Assembly: GCA_025464005.1 (NCBI GenBank)
Contig: JAODBO010000014.1
Coordinates: 1 to 56,837, forward strand
Length of the DNA: 56,837 bases
Direction: 5' to 3'
Source of the DNA: Acidimicrobiaceae bacterium
GTDB lineage: Bacteria > Actinomycetota > Acidimicrobiia > Acidimicrobiales > Bog-793
The notes under the pieces were generated by a model. It saw only the letters and a program-made list of their open reading frames with translations, did not search any database and was not told where the DNA came from. This document shows positions 16,890 through 26,384 of this stretch, piece by piece; within the stretch, counting starts at the first letter, position 1, and every line of letters starts with the position of its first letter. Both the position numbers and the translations under genes were made by a program.

Positions 16890-17747
16890 TCAGAGCGTCA
16901 CGAGCGACATCAGGCCGGTCCCGTAGTCGTCGAGGGTGACGCGGAAGTGCTCGCACGACGGCGCAGCACCGATCCTCTCGGCGTCCGGGAGCTTCTCCCC
17001 CGGCGCGAAGCCGGCGACGCCCCGCAAGATGCAACGCGCCCCGTCGGTCCGCACCACTTTGGAGAGGACATTCGTGATCTCGTGGAAGTTCTCCGAAAGG
17101 ACGTCCGGGAGCGTTCCCGACGACGACCACTGCGTGGCGACAGCGGGCGACATGAGCGTCAGTGCGGCGCTCATGCCGGCAGCGATCGGCGTCTCCACGA
17201 CGCAGATCGCTGCCTCGCAACCCTGCGCGTCGACGTAGTCGGCGGTCCAGCGAGCGACCTGGCGTGCCGGGCCCTCCTCGACCGGGACGACCTTGACCGG
17301 CTTGCGCAGGAGGCCTTCGAGCAGCTCGGCCACCGCCATGGGTCGATCCTTCCCGAGCGCACCGTCGCTCACTCCGGCTACTGATGCGCCACTGAGATAC
17401 GACTCGATCTTGCTCGTGAGCTCTGCACCCGTGAAGGGCTTGGCGATAAGGAACGCGGCGCCGGCCGCGAACGCACTGGCAAGGATCGCCTCGCTCGACT
17501 CGGAAGTGACGAAGCCGAAGGGCACGAGCCAGTCCGCGGCGCGCAGCGCCTGGAGGAACTCGAGACCCGTCATGCCGCCCATGTTCCAGTCGCAGAGGAT
17601 GAGGTCGACAGGTTCGATCGGCAGCAGCTCGATGGCCGACTCGGCGCTGTCCGCCTCGAGCACAGCCGAGACCGCGTCGATGTTGCGGAGCTCGCGCGAG
17701 ACGATCATGCGCATCGCCCGGCTGTCGTCGACGACGAGGACTCTCAC
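16890..17747 (-). CDS. Receiver (CheY-like) domain fused to a CheX/CheC-like domain
   Basis: 285 aa. Residues 1-120 are a complete receiver: D7/D8, phosphoacceptor D53 in LILCDWN, S/T switch in FVTSES at about 81, and K103 in IAKPFT. Residues about 135-285 resemble CheX/CheC phosphatases; SENFHEITNVLSKV holds the E223-x2-N226 pair used for CheY-P hydrolysis, although the residue usually D or S four places before E is Glu. A receiver fused to a phosphatase could be a phosphate sink or a self-limiting regulator. It has its own sigma28-like promoter and is followed by the degenerate GGDEF gene. Confidence 0.75.
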   Translation of the reverse strand: MRVLVVDDSRAMRMIVSRELRNIDAVSAVLEADSAESAIELLPIEPVDLILCDWNMGGMTGLEFLQALRAADWLVPFGFVTSESSEAILASAFAAGAAFLIAKPFTGAELTSKIESYLSGASVAGVSDGALGKDRPMAVAELLEGLLRKPVKVVPVEEGPARQVARWTADYVDAQGCEAAICVVETPIAAGMSAALTLMSPAVATQWSSSGTLPDVLSENFHEITNVLSKVVRTDGARCILRGVAGFAPGEKLPDAERIGAAPSCEHFRVTLDDYGTGLMSLVTL

Positions 17748-17829
17748 TGACGTGCTTCCTTTCTCGGACGAGGCCTGGCTCGCTCGGAACGCCGGAAGAT
17801 GCCCGCGGCGGGCCTGATGCGCCCCACCT

Positions 17830-17858
17830 CTATCGACCGATACGCTCCCGCTGTTGAG
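17830..17858 (-). promoter_or_regulatory. Sigma28-like promoter of the receiver-CheX gene
   Basis: Minus strand: CTCAA, 16 nt, GTCGATAG. One base differs from the consensus -10. It lies just past the chemoreceptor stop codon; the predicted start near 17823 gives a leader of about 76 nt. Confidence 0.6.
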
Positions 17859-17861
17859 CGA

Positions 17862-20339
17862 TCAGTACACGAAGCGCCCGACGAGGCTCTGCAGTTCGGA
17901 CGCCATCGAGGACAGCTCGCCCGCTGCGCGCTCGGTGTCGGCGGTGCCCGCCGAGGTCTGGTGGGCGACCTGGGCGACGCCGCTGATGTTCTCCGTGATC
18001 TCCGCCGCACCCTGGGCCGCACCGCTGACGCTTCGCGCGATCTCGTTCGTCGTCGCGGTCTGCTCCTCGACTGCGCTCGCGATCGTGCTCTGGATGTCGT
18101 TGATCTGGTCGATGATCTCGCCGATGCGACCGATGGCGGTGACGGCACCTTCGGTGTCGGCCTGGATGGCCTCGATCTTGGCGCTGATGTCCTCGGTGGC
18201 GATCGCGGTCTCGCGAGCCAGGTCCTTCACCTCATTGGCGACGACGGCGAAGCCCTTGCCCGCCTCTCCCGCGCGTGCAGCCTCGATCGTGGCGTTCAGA
18301 GCGAGAAGGTTGGTCTGCTGGGCGATCGAGGTGATGACTTTGACGACCTTGCCGATCTCGGCCGAGGAGTCGCCGAGCTTGGCGACTGTCGAGTTCGTCG
18401 ACTCGGCGACCTCTGCCGCGAGGGTGGCGACCCGCGCGGCGTCCGCGGCGTTCTTCGCGATCTCACGGATCGAGGCGGTGAGCTCCTCGGCGGCGGCCGC
18501 GACGCTCTGGACGCTTCCGGAGACGACCTCGGAGTTCTCCGAGACGACATTGGCCTGGGCCGAGGTCTCCTCGGCGCCGGCGGACATCTGGGCGGCCGTC
18601 GCGGTGAGCTCCTCGGCAGCCCCGGCGAGGCTCTGGGAGTTCTCGCCGATGGCGCCCATGCGGGTGCGCAGGTCGGCGAGGAAGCGGGCGAGGCTCTCCC
18701 CGACCTGACCGACCGGGTCGCTGCCCGAGACCGGCACCTGCACGGTGAGGTCCCCGTCGGCCGCCGCGTTCACGACGCCGAGAATGTCGTTCACCTTCGT
18801 CCGCAGCTCCTCCTCGGCCACACGCTCGCGATCGCGTGCTCCGATGCGCTCGATGCCGGCCGAGATCGAGGAAGCGAGTGTGCGGAAGGTCGAGAGCCGC
18901 CTCTCGGTCGCGCTCAGCACCTCGGAGGAGAAGAGCTCGATGACGCCGGCGATCTCGCCGTCGACGAGCAGCGGGAGGGCGAGACCACTTCTGGCCCCGT
19001 GCGCGAAAGCCTGGGCGCGCCCGTCCTCGAAGGCGGCGAGGTCCTCGGCGAGCACGACGTCACGGTTGCGCCACGCGCGGCCCGACAGACCCGAGCCCGA
19101 GTCCGTCGCCGCGTCGGCCCCCGGGCTTGCGGCAGCGACGAATCCGGCCTGGAGGAAGCCGAAGGAGCGCTTCGCCGTCTCGAGCACGACCTTGACCGCT
19201 TCCTCAGCCGTCGCGCAGCTCTGCAGCGCGCCCACGACCGCGGACACCGCTTGGGTGTCCGCGGCGGCTGCAGCGTCCTCACGACTGCGCTCGGCGAGGT
19301 CCTCCTGGCCGGCGGCCTGGGCGGCAATGGCCTGATTGAGCCCGCGTGCGAGCGAGCCCAGCTCGTCGGCCGAGTCGACGCCCGCACGCACGCCGAGATC
19401 GCCCGCCGTGACGGCGTCGAGGGTGGCGCCGATCACGTGCAGCGGCAGGGTGATGGAGCGGATGGCCCAGCGGGTGACGACCGCGGCCAGCACGATGCCG
19501 ATCGCGGCGAGGAGGACGAGGAGGAGGATCGCGCGGTTGACATTGCTGACCACGGCGCTCTTCAGCTTCGCGGTGTCTTGGGAGATCACCGCGCTCAGCG
19601 AGTTGAAGTCGGCCTGGGTCTTGTTCGAGACCGCGGCATTGGTGACGGACATCACCGTGATGGCGCCTCTGGTGTTGCCGGCAAGGATGTCGGCGTGCAC
19701 CCGAGTGGTGAAGTCGTTGTATCCGACGAGGTCGGCCTGCACCCGGGCGACTCCCGTCCGAGCGGAGGCCGGTAGCCCGGCGGAGACCACCAGCCTTGCC
19801 AGTGCGCCGAGGTTGGTCGCCGCCTGTGCGTGGCCTTGCACGACCTGCTGCCAGGTGGTGTTCAGCAGGGCCTGCTGCCTGGCGTCCTTCAGCGACGCCA
19901 GGGCCGAGGACATGTTGGACTGATCGTCGTCGGTCAGCCAGCCCTCGTAAGCGTCGCGCTCGGCCTGGAACGCAGCGAACACCTGATTGGACTGCACAGC
20001 TTTCGCCTTCGATGAGAGCAATCCCTGGACGGCGATGCCCATGCACGCAGCCCAGACAAGCGCGAGCGCGCCGACGAGGCCGATGAGCCGCTTGCTCACG
20101 CTGAGGTTCGCCAGTGCTGCAGAGCGTGTGCGGCGGCGGCTGGAGCGACGCGGCCGACCGGCTCCGACCGGCGTCGTGCCCTCGTCGACGTTCCATCGAT
20201 CGCGGCCGGAGCGGAGATGGCCGCCTGGATCGGTGTCGTCGCCCCGGCGCAGGTCGAGCGGAGCGAGGGCGATCGCGCGATCCCCGGTCCGCGTGCCACT
20301 GGCGTGGCCACCGTGAATTCCATTACCGCCAATGCTCAC
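17862..20339 (-). CDS. Methyl-accepting chemotaxis protein with GAF domain
   Basis: 825 aa from the GTG at 20339. The frame continues upstream, but a GTG at 20384 lies before the predicted transcription start. Order: a basic N-tail of about 85 residues, TM1 (85-108), a helical sensor region, TM2 (270-289), HAMP (290-343), GAF-like domain (about 370-500, with [20 protein letters not shown]), a second HAMP-like stretch ([14 protein letters not shown]), then the signalling hairpin whose tip [20 protein letters not shown] begins at about residue 677. No NWETF-type tail for CheR/CheB docking. The GAF placed inside the cytoplasm suggests a second, intracellular input. It is driven by its own sigma28-like promoter. 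Confidence 0.9.
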   Translation of the reverse strand: MSIGGNGIHGGHASGTRTGDRAIALAPLDLRRGDDTDPGGHLRSGRDRWNVDEGTTPVGAGRPRRSSRRRTRSAALANLSVSKRLIGLVGALALVWAACMGIAVQGLLSSKAKAVQSNQVFAAFQAERDAYEGWLTDDDQSNMSSALASLKDARQQALLNTTWQQVVQGHAQAATNLGALARLVVSAGLPASARTGVARVQADLVGYNDFTTRVHADILAGNTRGAITVMSVTNAAVSNKTQADFNSLSAVISQDTAKLKSAVVSNVNRAILLLVLLAAIGIVLAAVVTRWAIRSITLPLHVIGATLDAVTAGDLGVRAGVDSADELGSLARGLNQAIAAQAAGQEDLAERSREDAAAAADTQAVSAVVGALQSCATAEEAVKVVLETAKRSFGFLQAGFVAAASPGADAATDSGSGLSGRAWRNRDVVLAEDLAAFEDGRAQAFAHGARSGLALPLLVDGEIAGVIELFSSEVLSATERRLSTFRTLASSISAGIERIGARDRERVAEEELRTKVNDILGVVNAAADGDLTVQVPVSGSDPVGQVGESLARFLADLRTRMGAIGENSQSLAGAAEELTATAAQMSAGAEETSAQANVVSENSEVVSGSVQSVAAAAEELTASIREIAKNAADAARVATLAAEVAESTNSTVAKLGDSSAEIGKVVKVITSIAQQTNLLALNATIEAARAGEAGKGFAVVANEVKDLARETAIATEDISAKIEAIQADTEGAVTAIGRIGEIIDQINDIQSTIASAVEEQTATTNEIARSVSGAAQGAAEITENISGVAQVAHQTSAGTADTERAAGELSSMASELQSLVGRFVY

Positions 20340-20351
20340 GTCATCGTCCCC

Positions 20352-20389
20352 AGATAGTGCGCCGCGTCGGGCGGCGCGGCGCACTATCT
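20352..20389. repeat. Perfect 15-bp inverted repeat across the chemoreceptor start site
   Basis: Left arm AGATAGTGCGCCGCG (20352-20366), 8-nt centre, right arm CGCGGCGCACTATCT (20375-20389), no mismatch. Two bases overlap the -10 of the chemoreceptor promoter and the predicted start (near 20381) lies inside the right arm. No T-run follows on either strand, so it is not an intrinsic terminator; an operator is more likely. Confidence 0.8.
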
Positions 20390-20416
20390 ATCGGCAGGGC
20401 TGCTTCGGCCCTTGAG
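20388..20416 (-). promoter_or_regulatory. Sigma28-like promoter of the chemoreceptor gene
   Basis: Minus strand: CTCAA, 16 nt, GCCGATAG, identical in both boxes to the flbD promoter. The predicted start near 20381 is about 42 nt before the GTG at 20339. Confidence 0.75.
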
Positions 20417-20774
20417 TTCCGGTCCCCAGACCCAGGCTGAGGAGCCGCGCGCGAGCCCGAGCGCCGCTCAATTCGCGCCCCGGTGCGATGAGCCGCGCCC
20501 GGCTCCCCGTCGCCGGGCTCCTCGCCCGCCCGCTGCTCGCAGAGTTCGCTATCAAGCCCGAGGCGAAACGCGCCGTAACCAGCACTGGAGGATCTCCGCC
20601 CAGATCACGGGCGGGAGCTGGCACCTGGGATCCCGAGACCGCGTCGGAAGGTGGCGACACCGTCATGTCGATCGAGCGCAGCACAGCACCCCCGTCTATC
20701 GCCGCGCACCCGAAGAACAACCTGCTGCCCGATGACGCTCACCGACGCGTCGGCGTGCCGGCCGGAGAGCGGGG
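20417..20774. other. Intergenic region between chemoreceptor and fliA
   Basis: 358 nt without a convincing gene. It separates two divergent sigma28-like promoters (20388-20416 on minus, 20551-20579 on plus). The remaining part, 20580-20774, would be a fliA leader of about 190 nt. I see no riboswitch or small ORF with a good ribosome site in it. Confidence 0.6.
20551..20579 (+). promoter_or_regulatory. Sigma28-like promoter of the fliA-che operon
   Basis: ATCAA, 16 nt, GCCGTAAC on the plus strand. If real, FliA would activate its own gene and the che genes behind it. Leader to the fliA ATG is about 190 nt. Confidence 0.6.
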
Positions 20775-21644
20775 ATGTCCTTGACCGACGTCGACACCGC
20801 TACCGATCTTCCTGGCACCGGGTCGATCGGCGGGAAGCCCAGCTCGCAGGGCTCGAGCGCCCCCCTACCCGAGCCGGTCCCTGCTTCACCGGATCAGAGC
20901 GACATCGCGGCGCTGTGGGCGTCGTTCAGGGAGAGGCGCGACGAAGCCTCCCGTGGTGCGATCGTGACCACGTACTACCCGCTCGTGAAACACGTTGCAC
21001 GCCGGATCGCCGCCTCGCTCGCGCACCAGGTCGAGCTGGACGATCTCGAGGGCTACGGGGCCGAGGGCCTCCTGGATGCCGTCGACCGCTACGACACCTC
21101 TCACGGCGCCCAGTTCGCCACGTTCGCGGCGCACCGGATCCGCGGTGCCATCTACGACGGCATTCGCAGCACCGACTGGGCGCCGAGGAGCATCCGTCGA
21201 AAGGCTCGGGAGATCCACACCAACTTCGGATGGCTGTGCACCGAGCACGGTCGAGAGCCGACCGAGGCCGAAGAGGCCAGTGCGCTCGGCGTCGCGGTGG
21301 ACGCCCTGCGCAGCTCGAAGAGCCAGATCTCCGGCGCTCAGATCGGGTCGCTCGAGGGCCGTCTCGCCAGCGACCCCGCCAAGGGCGCGGACCCGCGCGA
21401 TCCCGACGGCGAGCCGTTGGCCATCTGCATCGCGAACGAGGCGAGCCACGCACTGCGCGCCGGGCTCGCGCTGCTTGACGAGCGAGAGCGGACGGTGACG
21501 ACGCTGAGCTTCGACGAAGGGCTCACCTTGGCCGAGATCGGTGAGCGGCTCGGGGTCACCGAGAGCCGCGTCTGCCAGATACGCACGGGCGCCATCAAAC
21601 GGCTGCGCGCGTACGCGCGTGCAGAGGGCTTGGTCCAGGCCTGA
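20775..21644 (+). CDS. fliA: Flagellar sigma factor sigma28 (FliA family), first copy
   Basis: 289 aa. Region 2 is clear (YYPLVKHVARRIAASL, LDDLEGYGAEGLLDAVDRYD, then FATFAAHRIRGAIYDGIRS, with the DWxPRSxR that follows in sigma28 proteins). Region 4 is a helix-turn-helix (LTLAEIGERLGVTESRVCQI). The first 45 residues are a non-conserved, probably disordered tail. It heads fliA-cheA-cheW-cheB-cheR-cheY-cheX. It should recognise the CTCAA/N16/GCCGWWAG promoters seen here, including its own. Confidence 0.92.
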   Translation: MSLTDVDTATDLPGTGSIGGKPSSQGSSAPLPEPVPASPDQSDIAALWASFRERRDEASRGAIVTTYYPLVKHVARRIAASLAHQVELDDLEGYGAEGLLDAVDRYDTSHGAQFATFAAHRIRGAIYDGIRSTDWAPRSIRRKAREIHTNFGWLCTEHGREPTEAEEASALGVAVDALRSSKSQISGAQIGSLEGRLASDPAKGADPRDPDGEPLAICIANEASHALRAGLALLDERERTVTTLSFDEGLTLAEIGERLGVTESRVCQIRTGAIKRLRAYARAEGLVQA

Positions 21645-21705
21645 TGCGGGTCATCGCCCGCGACGACGAGCGCCCTGTCGCCTGCGACGAGATGGAGGGG
21701 GCGAG

Positions 21706-23964
21706 GTGGACGACGACACCATGAACGAGATCGTCCAGGAGTTCCTGGTCGAGACGAACGAAAACCTGGACCAGCTCGATCAGGATCTCGTCGCGCTCGA
21801 GAGCGACCCCCACTCGAGGGAGCTGCTGAGCAGCGTCTTTCGCACGATCCACACCGTGAAGGGCACGACCGGCTTCCTTGGCTTCGGGCGACTCGAGGAG
21901 ATCTCCCACGCGGCGGAAAGCCTGCTGAGCGAGCTGCGCGACGGCCGACTCGAGCTCACGGCCCCCCGGACCGACGCCCTGCTCGAGGTGGTCGACGCCA
22001 TCAGGGCCCTGTTGTCCGCCATCGAGCGGACCGGCGGGGAGGGTGACGGGGACCTCTCGGCCCTCATCGCGCGAATCCAGGATCTCCAGCGTATCGACGA
22101 GTCACAGTCAGACTCGCCACAACAACCAAGCGCCACGGCCCCCGTCGCCACGGCCCTGCCCCCGCCGGCGGCGATCGGGCCCCCCGCCCTCACCGCCGTG
22201 GTCCCTCCCCCGGATGTCGCTCCGGCGGGAGCCGAGGTCGTCGAGGCGACGCACACAGATACCCACCGCGGTGCCGGGGAGCGCAGCGTGCGGGTCGACG
22301 TCGAGCTGTTGGACTCGATGATGAGCCAAGTAGGCGAGCTCGTGCTCGCTCGCAACCAGGTCGGCGCGCACGTCGGGCTGCTCGACAACCAGGCCCTGCA
22401 CCAGAGCGTGCAACGCCTCTCCATGATCGTGAGCGAGCTGCAGGAGGCGGTCATGAAGGCCCGCATGCAGCCGGTCGAGCAGCTCTGGGCGAAGTTGCCA
22501 CGTGTCGTCAGGGACCTTTCCGCACAGTTCTCGAAGCACGTCGCGCTCGAGATGGAAGGTGGTGAGACCGAGCTGGACCGATCGCTCCTGGAAGCGGTGA
22601 AGGACCCCTTGACCCATCTCGTGCGCAATGCCGTCGACCATGCAATCGAACTGCCCGAGGTCCGCGTCACCGCGGGAAAGCCGGAGGTCGGGACGCTGTC
22701 GCTTCGCGCCGCACACGAAGGCGGCCAGGTCGTGCTCGAGGTGAGCGACGACGGAGCCGGGATCGATCCGGAGAGGATCGGCGCCAAGGCCCTCGAGCGG
22801 GGCCTCGTGAGCCAGGCCGCCCTCGACGCGATGTCCGAGCGCGAGATCGTGGACATGATCTTCACCGCAGGCTTCTCGACGGCCGACACCGTGACCAACG
22901 TCTCCGGTCGCGGCGTCGGCATGGATGTCGTCCGTACGAACGTCGAGCGGATCGGCGGGACGATCGACCTCACGAGCGCGCCCGGAGCCGGGACGACGTT
23001 CCGGATCAAGATCCCGCTGACCCTCGCCATCATCCCGGCACTGCTCGTCGGTTGCCGCGAGCAACGGTACGCGATCCCCCAGGCGAACCTGCTCGAGATG
23101 GTGCAGCTCAGCGCCGGCGGAGCTCACGGCGACATTGAGCGAATCGGCGGTGCGCTCGTCTACCGGCTCCGGAGCAAGCTCTTGCCCCTCGTCAAGCTCG
23201 ACGAGACCTTCGGGTGTGCGCCGATCACGAGCGACGAAACGCCCGAAACGGTCAGCATCGTCGTCCTCCAGGCCGATGGGCACCTGCTCGGCGTGATCGT
23301 CGACGACGTCTTCGGAACGGAGGAGATCGTCGTCAAGCCCCTCGGCCAACATGTCAAGCACGTTCCGCTGTTCGCCGGCGCGACGATCCTCGGAGACGGC
23401 AGCGTGGCGCTGATCCTCGACGTCATCGGCCTCGCCGCCACGGCGAGGGTCGAGGAGGTGACAGCGAGCCTCGCTCTCGGCGCGGACATGCTCGAGAGCG
23501 TCGAGGGACACCGCGGCGAGCGCAGCACCTTCGTCCTGTTACGCGTGGGGCGCGATCGCAGAGTCGCCGTTCCGCTCGAGGCGGTCGCGCGCCTCGAGGA
23601 GGCGCCGGCCGGCGCCATCGAGCAGGCCGGCGGCGGACACGTCATGCAGTACCGCGGTGACCTTCTCCCGCTCGTCTCACTCGCCTCGATCCTCCAGGGC
23701 ACCGACGTCGGCGGCGACGACGAGGTGGGCGCGGACGAGCTCGCTGCGACCGTCCCGGTCGTTGTCTACTCCGACGGCGTGCGCCCGATCGGGCTCGTCG
23801 CTTCGGAGATCCTGGACATCGTCGAAGGTGTCTTCGACGTCCGCGAGGTCGAGGCCGCTCCCGGGATCCTCGGCTCGACGGTCGTGCACGGCCGCGTCAC
23901 CGACGTGCTCGACGTCCATGGCGCGTTCGAGCTGTCGACGAAGGAGACGGGACGTGTCGCCTAG
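21706..23964 (+). CDS. cheA: Chemotaxis histidine kinase CheA with an extra CheW-like domain
   Basis: 752 aa from the GTG at 21706, with GGAGGGGGC upstream; an ATG at 21721 is also possible. P1 Hpt domain with phospho-accepting H49 in FRTIHTVKGTTGFLG. A Pro/Ala/Val-rich linker replaces a recognisable P2. The P3 dimer helix includes MMSQVGELVLARNQ. The P4 ATPase has HLVRNAVDHAIE (N box), SDDGAGID (G1) and GRGVGMDVVR (G2). The P5 CheW-like domain follows. A second CheW-like module (about residues 600-750, starting ERSTFVLLRVGRDRRVAVP) is added at the C-terminus. It overlaps the start of cheW by 11 nt. Confidence 0.93.
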   Translation: MDDDTMNEIVQEFLVETNENLDQLDQDLVALESDPHSRELLSSVFRTIHTVKGTTGFLGFGRLEEISHAAESLLSELRDGRLELTAPRTDALLEVVDAIRALLSAIERTGGEGDGDLSALIARIQDLQRIDESQSDSPQQPSATAPVATALPPPAAIGPPALTAVVPPPDVAPAGAEVVEATHTDTHRGAGERSVRVDVELLDSMMSQVGELVLARNQVGAHVGLLDNQALHQSVQRLSMIVSELQEAVMKARMQPVEQLWAKLPRVVRDLSAQFSKHVALEMEGGETELDRSLLEAVKDPLTHLVRNAVDHAIELPEVRVTAGKPEVGTLSLRAAHEGGQVVLEVSDDGAGIDPERIGAKALERGLVSQAALDAMSEREIVDMIFTAGFSTADTVTNVSGRGVGMDVVRTNVERIGGTIDLTSAPGAGTTFRIKIPLTLAIIPALLVGCREQRYAIPQANLLEMVQLSAGGAHGDIERIGGALVYRLRSKLLPLVKLDETFGCAPITSDETPETVSIVVLQADGHLLGVIVDDVFGTEEIVVKPLGQHVKHVPLFAGATILGDGSVALILDVIGLAATARVEEVTASLALGADMLESVEGHRGERSTFVLLRVGRDRRVAVPLEAVARLEEAPAGAIEQAGGGHVMQYRGDLLPLVSLASILQGTDVGGDDEVGADELAATVPVVVYSDGVRPIGLVASEILDIVEGVFDVREVEAAPGILGSTVVHGRVTDVLDVHGAFELSTKETGRVA

Positions 23965-24460
23965 TCGGGAGCAAGGCCCGAACCGCGAGCCGGCGGTCCA
24001 GTACTGCACCTTCAAGGTCGACCACCTTCTCATCGGAGTGGAGGTCTGGCGCGTCCAGGAGGTCATCCGCCATCAGCCGATGACCCCGGTTCCGCTCGCA
24101 CCGAAAGAGGTGAAGGGACTCATCAACCTGCGCGGCCAGATCGTCACGGCGATCGACGTCCGGCTGTGGCTCGCCATGTCCCCCCGTCCCGGTGACTCCC
24201 TCTCGATGAACGCCGTGATCCGGCTCGGTGACGAGCCAGTCAGCCTGCTCGTCGACGAGGCCGGGGAGGTTGTCGAACCCCCGCTCAGCAGCTACGAGCC
24301 GGTCCCGTCGACGGCGTCGGAGCAGATCCGGACGTTGTTCAGCGGGACCTACAAGCTGGAGGACGCGTTGATGCTCGTCCTCGACACGGCGACGGTCGCG
24401 CGCATCAGTTCGGATTACGGCTCCGACGCTGGGATCTCCAGCTCGCGCCGCGCCTCATGA
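23954..24460 (+). CDS. cheW: Chemotaxis coupling protein CheW
   Basis: 168 aa from the GTG at 23954, preceded by AAGGAG. CheW links receptors to CheA. The SH3-like core is evident: QYCTFKVDHLLIGVEVWRVQ, the KGLINLRGQIVTAIDVR motif, and VSLLVDEAGEVVE. It overlaps the end of cheA and the start of cheB (24457-24460), consistent with a coupled operon. Confidence 0.93.
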   Translation: MSPSREQGPNREPAVQYCTFKVDHLLIGVEVWRVQEVIRHQPMTPVPLAPKEVKGLINLRGQIVTAIDVRLWLAMSPRPGDSLSMNAVIRLGDEPVSLLVDEAGEVVEPPLSSYEPVPSTASEQIRTLFSGTYKLEDALMLVLDTATVARISSDYGSDAGISSSRRAS

Positions 24461-25563
24461 GGCTCGCAGACGCGCCGATCCGGGTGCTGCTCGTCGACGA
24501 CTCCGCCGTCGTTCGCAGGTTCGTCACCGAGACGCTCGAGGAGGAACCGGACATCGTCGTCTCCGCCACGGCGGCCAACGGGGGCCTCGCACTCGAGCGA
24601 CTCGAGCGCGAGGTCCCCGACGTCGTCGTGCTCGACGTCGAGATGCCGGTGCTCGACGGTCTCGCCACCCTCAAGAAACTCCGGCCGAGGTGGCCGGATG
24701 TGCCGGTCGTGATGTACAGCACGCTGACCACGCGAGGCGCCACCGCCACCTTGGACGCGCTCTCGCTCGGCGCCACGGACTACGTGCTGAAGCCCTCCCA
24801 GCTCGGTAATCGCGAGGCCGCGATCCTCAACGTACGTCGCGAGCTCGCACCGGTACTCCGTTCGTGGGGCAACCTGGGCCGTGCCCGCATCGACGGAGCG
24901 CGACGGCCGACATCGCCGTTGCCGGCGCCACCGCCGCGCAGACGCGTTTCCTCGATCGATGCGAGGTCCCGTCCCGACGTCGTGGTCATCGGCTCGTCGA
25001 CGGGTGGCCCTCACGCCCTCACGGAGGTCGTCCCCCAGCTCGCGGCATCGTTAGCTGTCCCCGTGCTCGTCGTCCAGCACATGCCTCCCCTGTTCACGAG
25101 GCTGCTCTCCGAACGCCTCGACGCTCGAAGCGCCCTCCATGTCGTCGAAGCCGAGGCGGGGATGCGGATCGAGCCGGGGAACGTCTACGTCGCGCCAGGC
25201 GGCGTGCACTTGGTGGCTCGGCGCCGCGGCACGTCGGTCGTCGTCGAGGCCAACGATGGACCGCCCGAGAACTCGTGTAAGCCCGCTGTCGACGTGATGT
25301 TCCGCAGCGCCGTGGATGTCTGGGGGCCCCGTGTCCTCGCCGTCGTCCTCACGGGCATGGGCCACGACGGGCTGGACGGCTGCCGAAAGATCAGCGCCGA
25401 AGGCGGGACCGTGCTCGTCCAAGACGAGGCAACGTCGGTCGTCTGGGGCATGCCGGGGGCGGTGAGCCAGGACGGGATCGCCGACGAGGTGCTCGCGCTC
25501 GTTGACGTGTCGCCGACGATCAACCGCTATCTCAGCCGCTCCTTCTCCGGGGCACATGCGTGA
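24457..25563 (+). CDS. cheB: Chemotaxis methylesterase CheB
   Basis: 368 aa. N-terminal receiver with D14/D15 and phosphoacceptor D60 (VVVLDVEMPVLDG), a Pro/Arg linker, then the methylesterase domain with catalytic Ser in IGSSTGGPHAL, His in VQHMPPLFTR and Asp in GMGHDGLDG. It removes receptor methyl groups (and deamidates glutamines) when phosphorylated by CheA. Stop overlaps the cheR start by 4 nt. Confidence 0.95.
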   Translation: MRLADAPIRVLLVDDSAVVRRFVTETLEEEPDIVVSATAANGGLALERLEREVPDVVVLDVEMPVLDGLATLKKLRPRWPDVPVVMYSTLTTRGATATLDALSLGATDYVLKPSQLGNREAAILNVRRELAPVLRSWGNLGRARIDGARRPTSPLPAPPPRRRVSSIDARSRPDVVVIGSSTGGPHALTEVVPQLAASLAVPVLVVQHMPPLFTRLLSERLDARSALHVVEAEAGMRIEPGNVYVAPGGVHLVARRRGTSVVVEANDGPPENSCKPAVDVMFRSAVDVWGPRVLAVVLTGMGHDGLDGCRKISAEGGTVLVQDEATSVVWGMPGAVSQDGIADEVLALVDVSPTINRYLSRSFSGAHA

Positions 25564-26384
25564 CGACCACGACTGCCGAGGATTTCCAGTATCTCCAATG
25601 GTTCCTGTTCGACCGCTCGGCGATCGTCCTCGCGGAGGAGAAGCAGTACCTCGTGGAGAGCAGGCTCCTTCCAGTCGTGCAGCGCTCCGGCGTCGACTCG
25701 ATCACCGATCTCGTCCGGGCGCTGCGCCGCGGCGATCGCCCGACCGAGACCGCTGTCATAGACGCGATGACGACGAACGAGACGTCGTGGTTCCGGGACG
25801 CGTCGCCCTTCGACGCGCTGCGAAAGGTCGTGCTCCCGGACATGATCGCCAACAACGTCACGCGTCGGCGACTGTCGATCTGGAGCGCAGCCTGCTCGAC
25901 CGGGCAGGAGCTCTACAGCGTCGCGATGCTGCTCGACGCCGAGTTCGCCGAGGTCGCTTCCTGGAAGCTCGACCTGCTCGGCACGGACATCTCCACATCG
26001 GTCGTCGAGCGAGCCCGCAGCGGGAAGTTCAGCGCGCTCGAGATCAACCGCGGTCTGCCCGCGTCGAACCTCGTCCGCTACTTCACACGAGACGGTGCTC
26101 AATTCGTCATTGCGGACGCGCTCAAGTCCACGACGCGTTTCGAGCTGTTCAACCTGGCCAAGCCCTGGCCGCCGATGCAGGACCACGACCTCATCTTGTT
26201 GCGCAACGTACTGATCTACTTCGACTCGACGACGAAGCAGCGAGTGCTGAAGGCGGCCCGATCGCACCTCCGACCCGGTGGGTACCTGTTTCTCGGCACC
26301 GCCGAGACGACGCGCGGTCTCGTCGAAGGCTTCACGGCCGTGCCCGTAGCAGGCACGACGGTGTATCGCCGAGAGGAGGCGTAA
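25560..26384 (+). CDS. cheR: Chemotaxis methyltransferase CheR
   Basis: 274 aa. Helical N-terminal domain, then TTNETSWFRDASPF (the conserved TTNxTxFFR region) and the SAM site WSAACSTGQELYSVAMLL, followed by LLGTDIS and LRNVLIYF. It methylates receptor glutamates and opposes CheB. The GTG at 25560 overlaps the cheB stop. The stop TAA overlaps the cheY ATG by 1 nt. Confidence 0.95.
   Translation: MTTTTAEDFQYLQWFLFDRSAIVLAEEKQYLVESRLLPVVQRSGVDSITDLVRALRRGDRPTETAVIDAMTTNETSWFRDASPFDALRKVVLPDMIANNVTRRRLSIWSAACSTGQELYSVAMLLDAEFAEVASWKLDLLGTDISTSVVERARSGKFSALEINRGLPASNLVRYFTRDGAQFVIADALKSTTRFELFNLAKPWPPMQDHDLILLRNVLIYFDSTTKQRVLKAARSHLRPGGYLFLGTAETTRGLVEGFTAVPVAGTTVYRREEA

Noticed and set aside
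20352..20389. Palindrome as intrinsic terminator
   Set aside because: No T-run follows on either strand and it overlaps a promoter.
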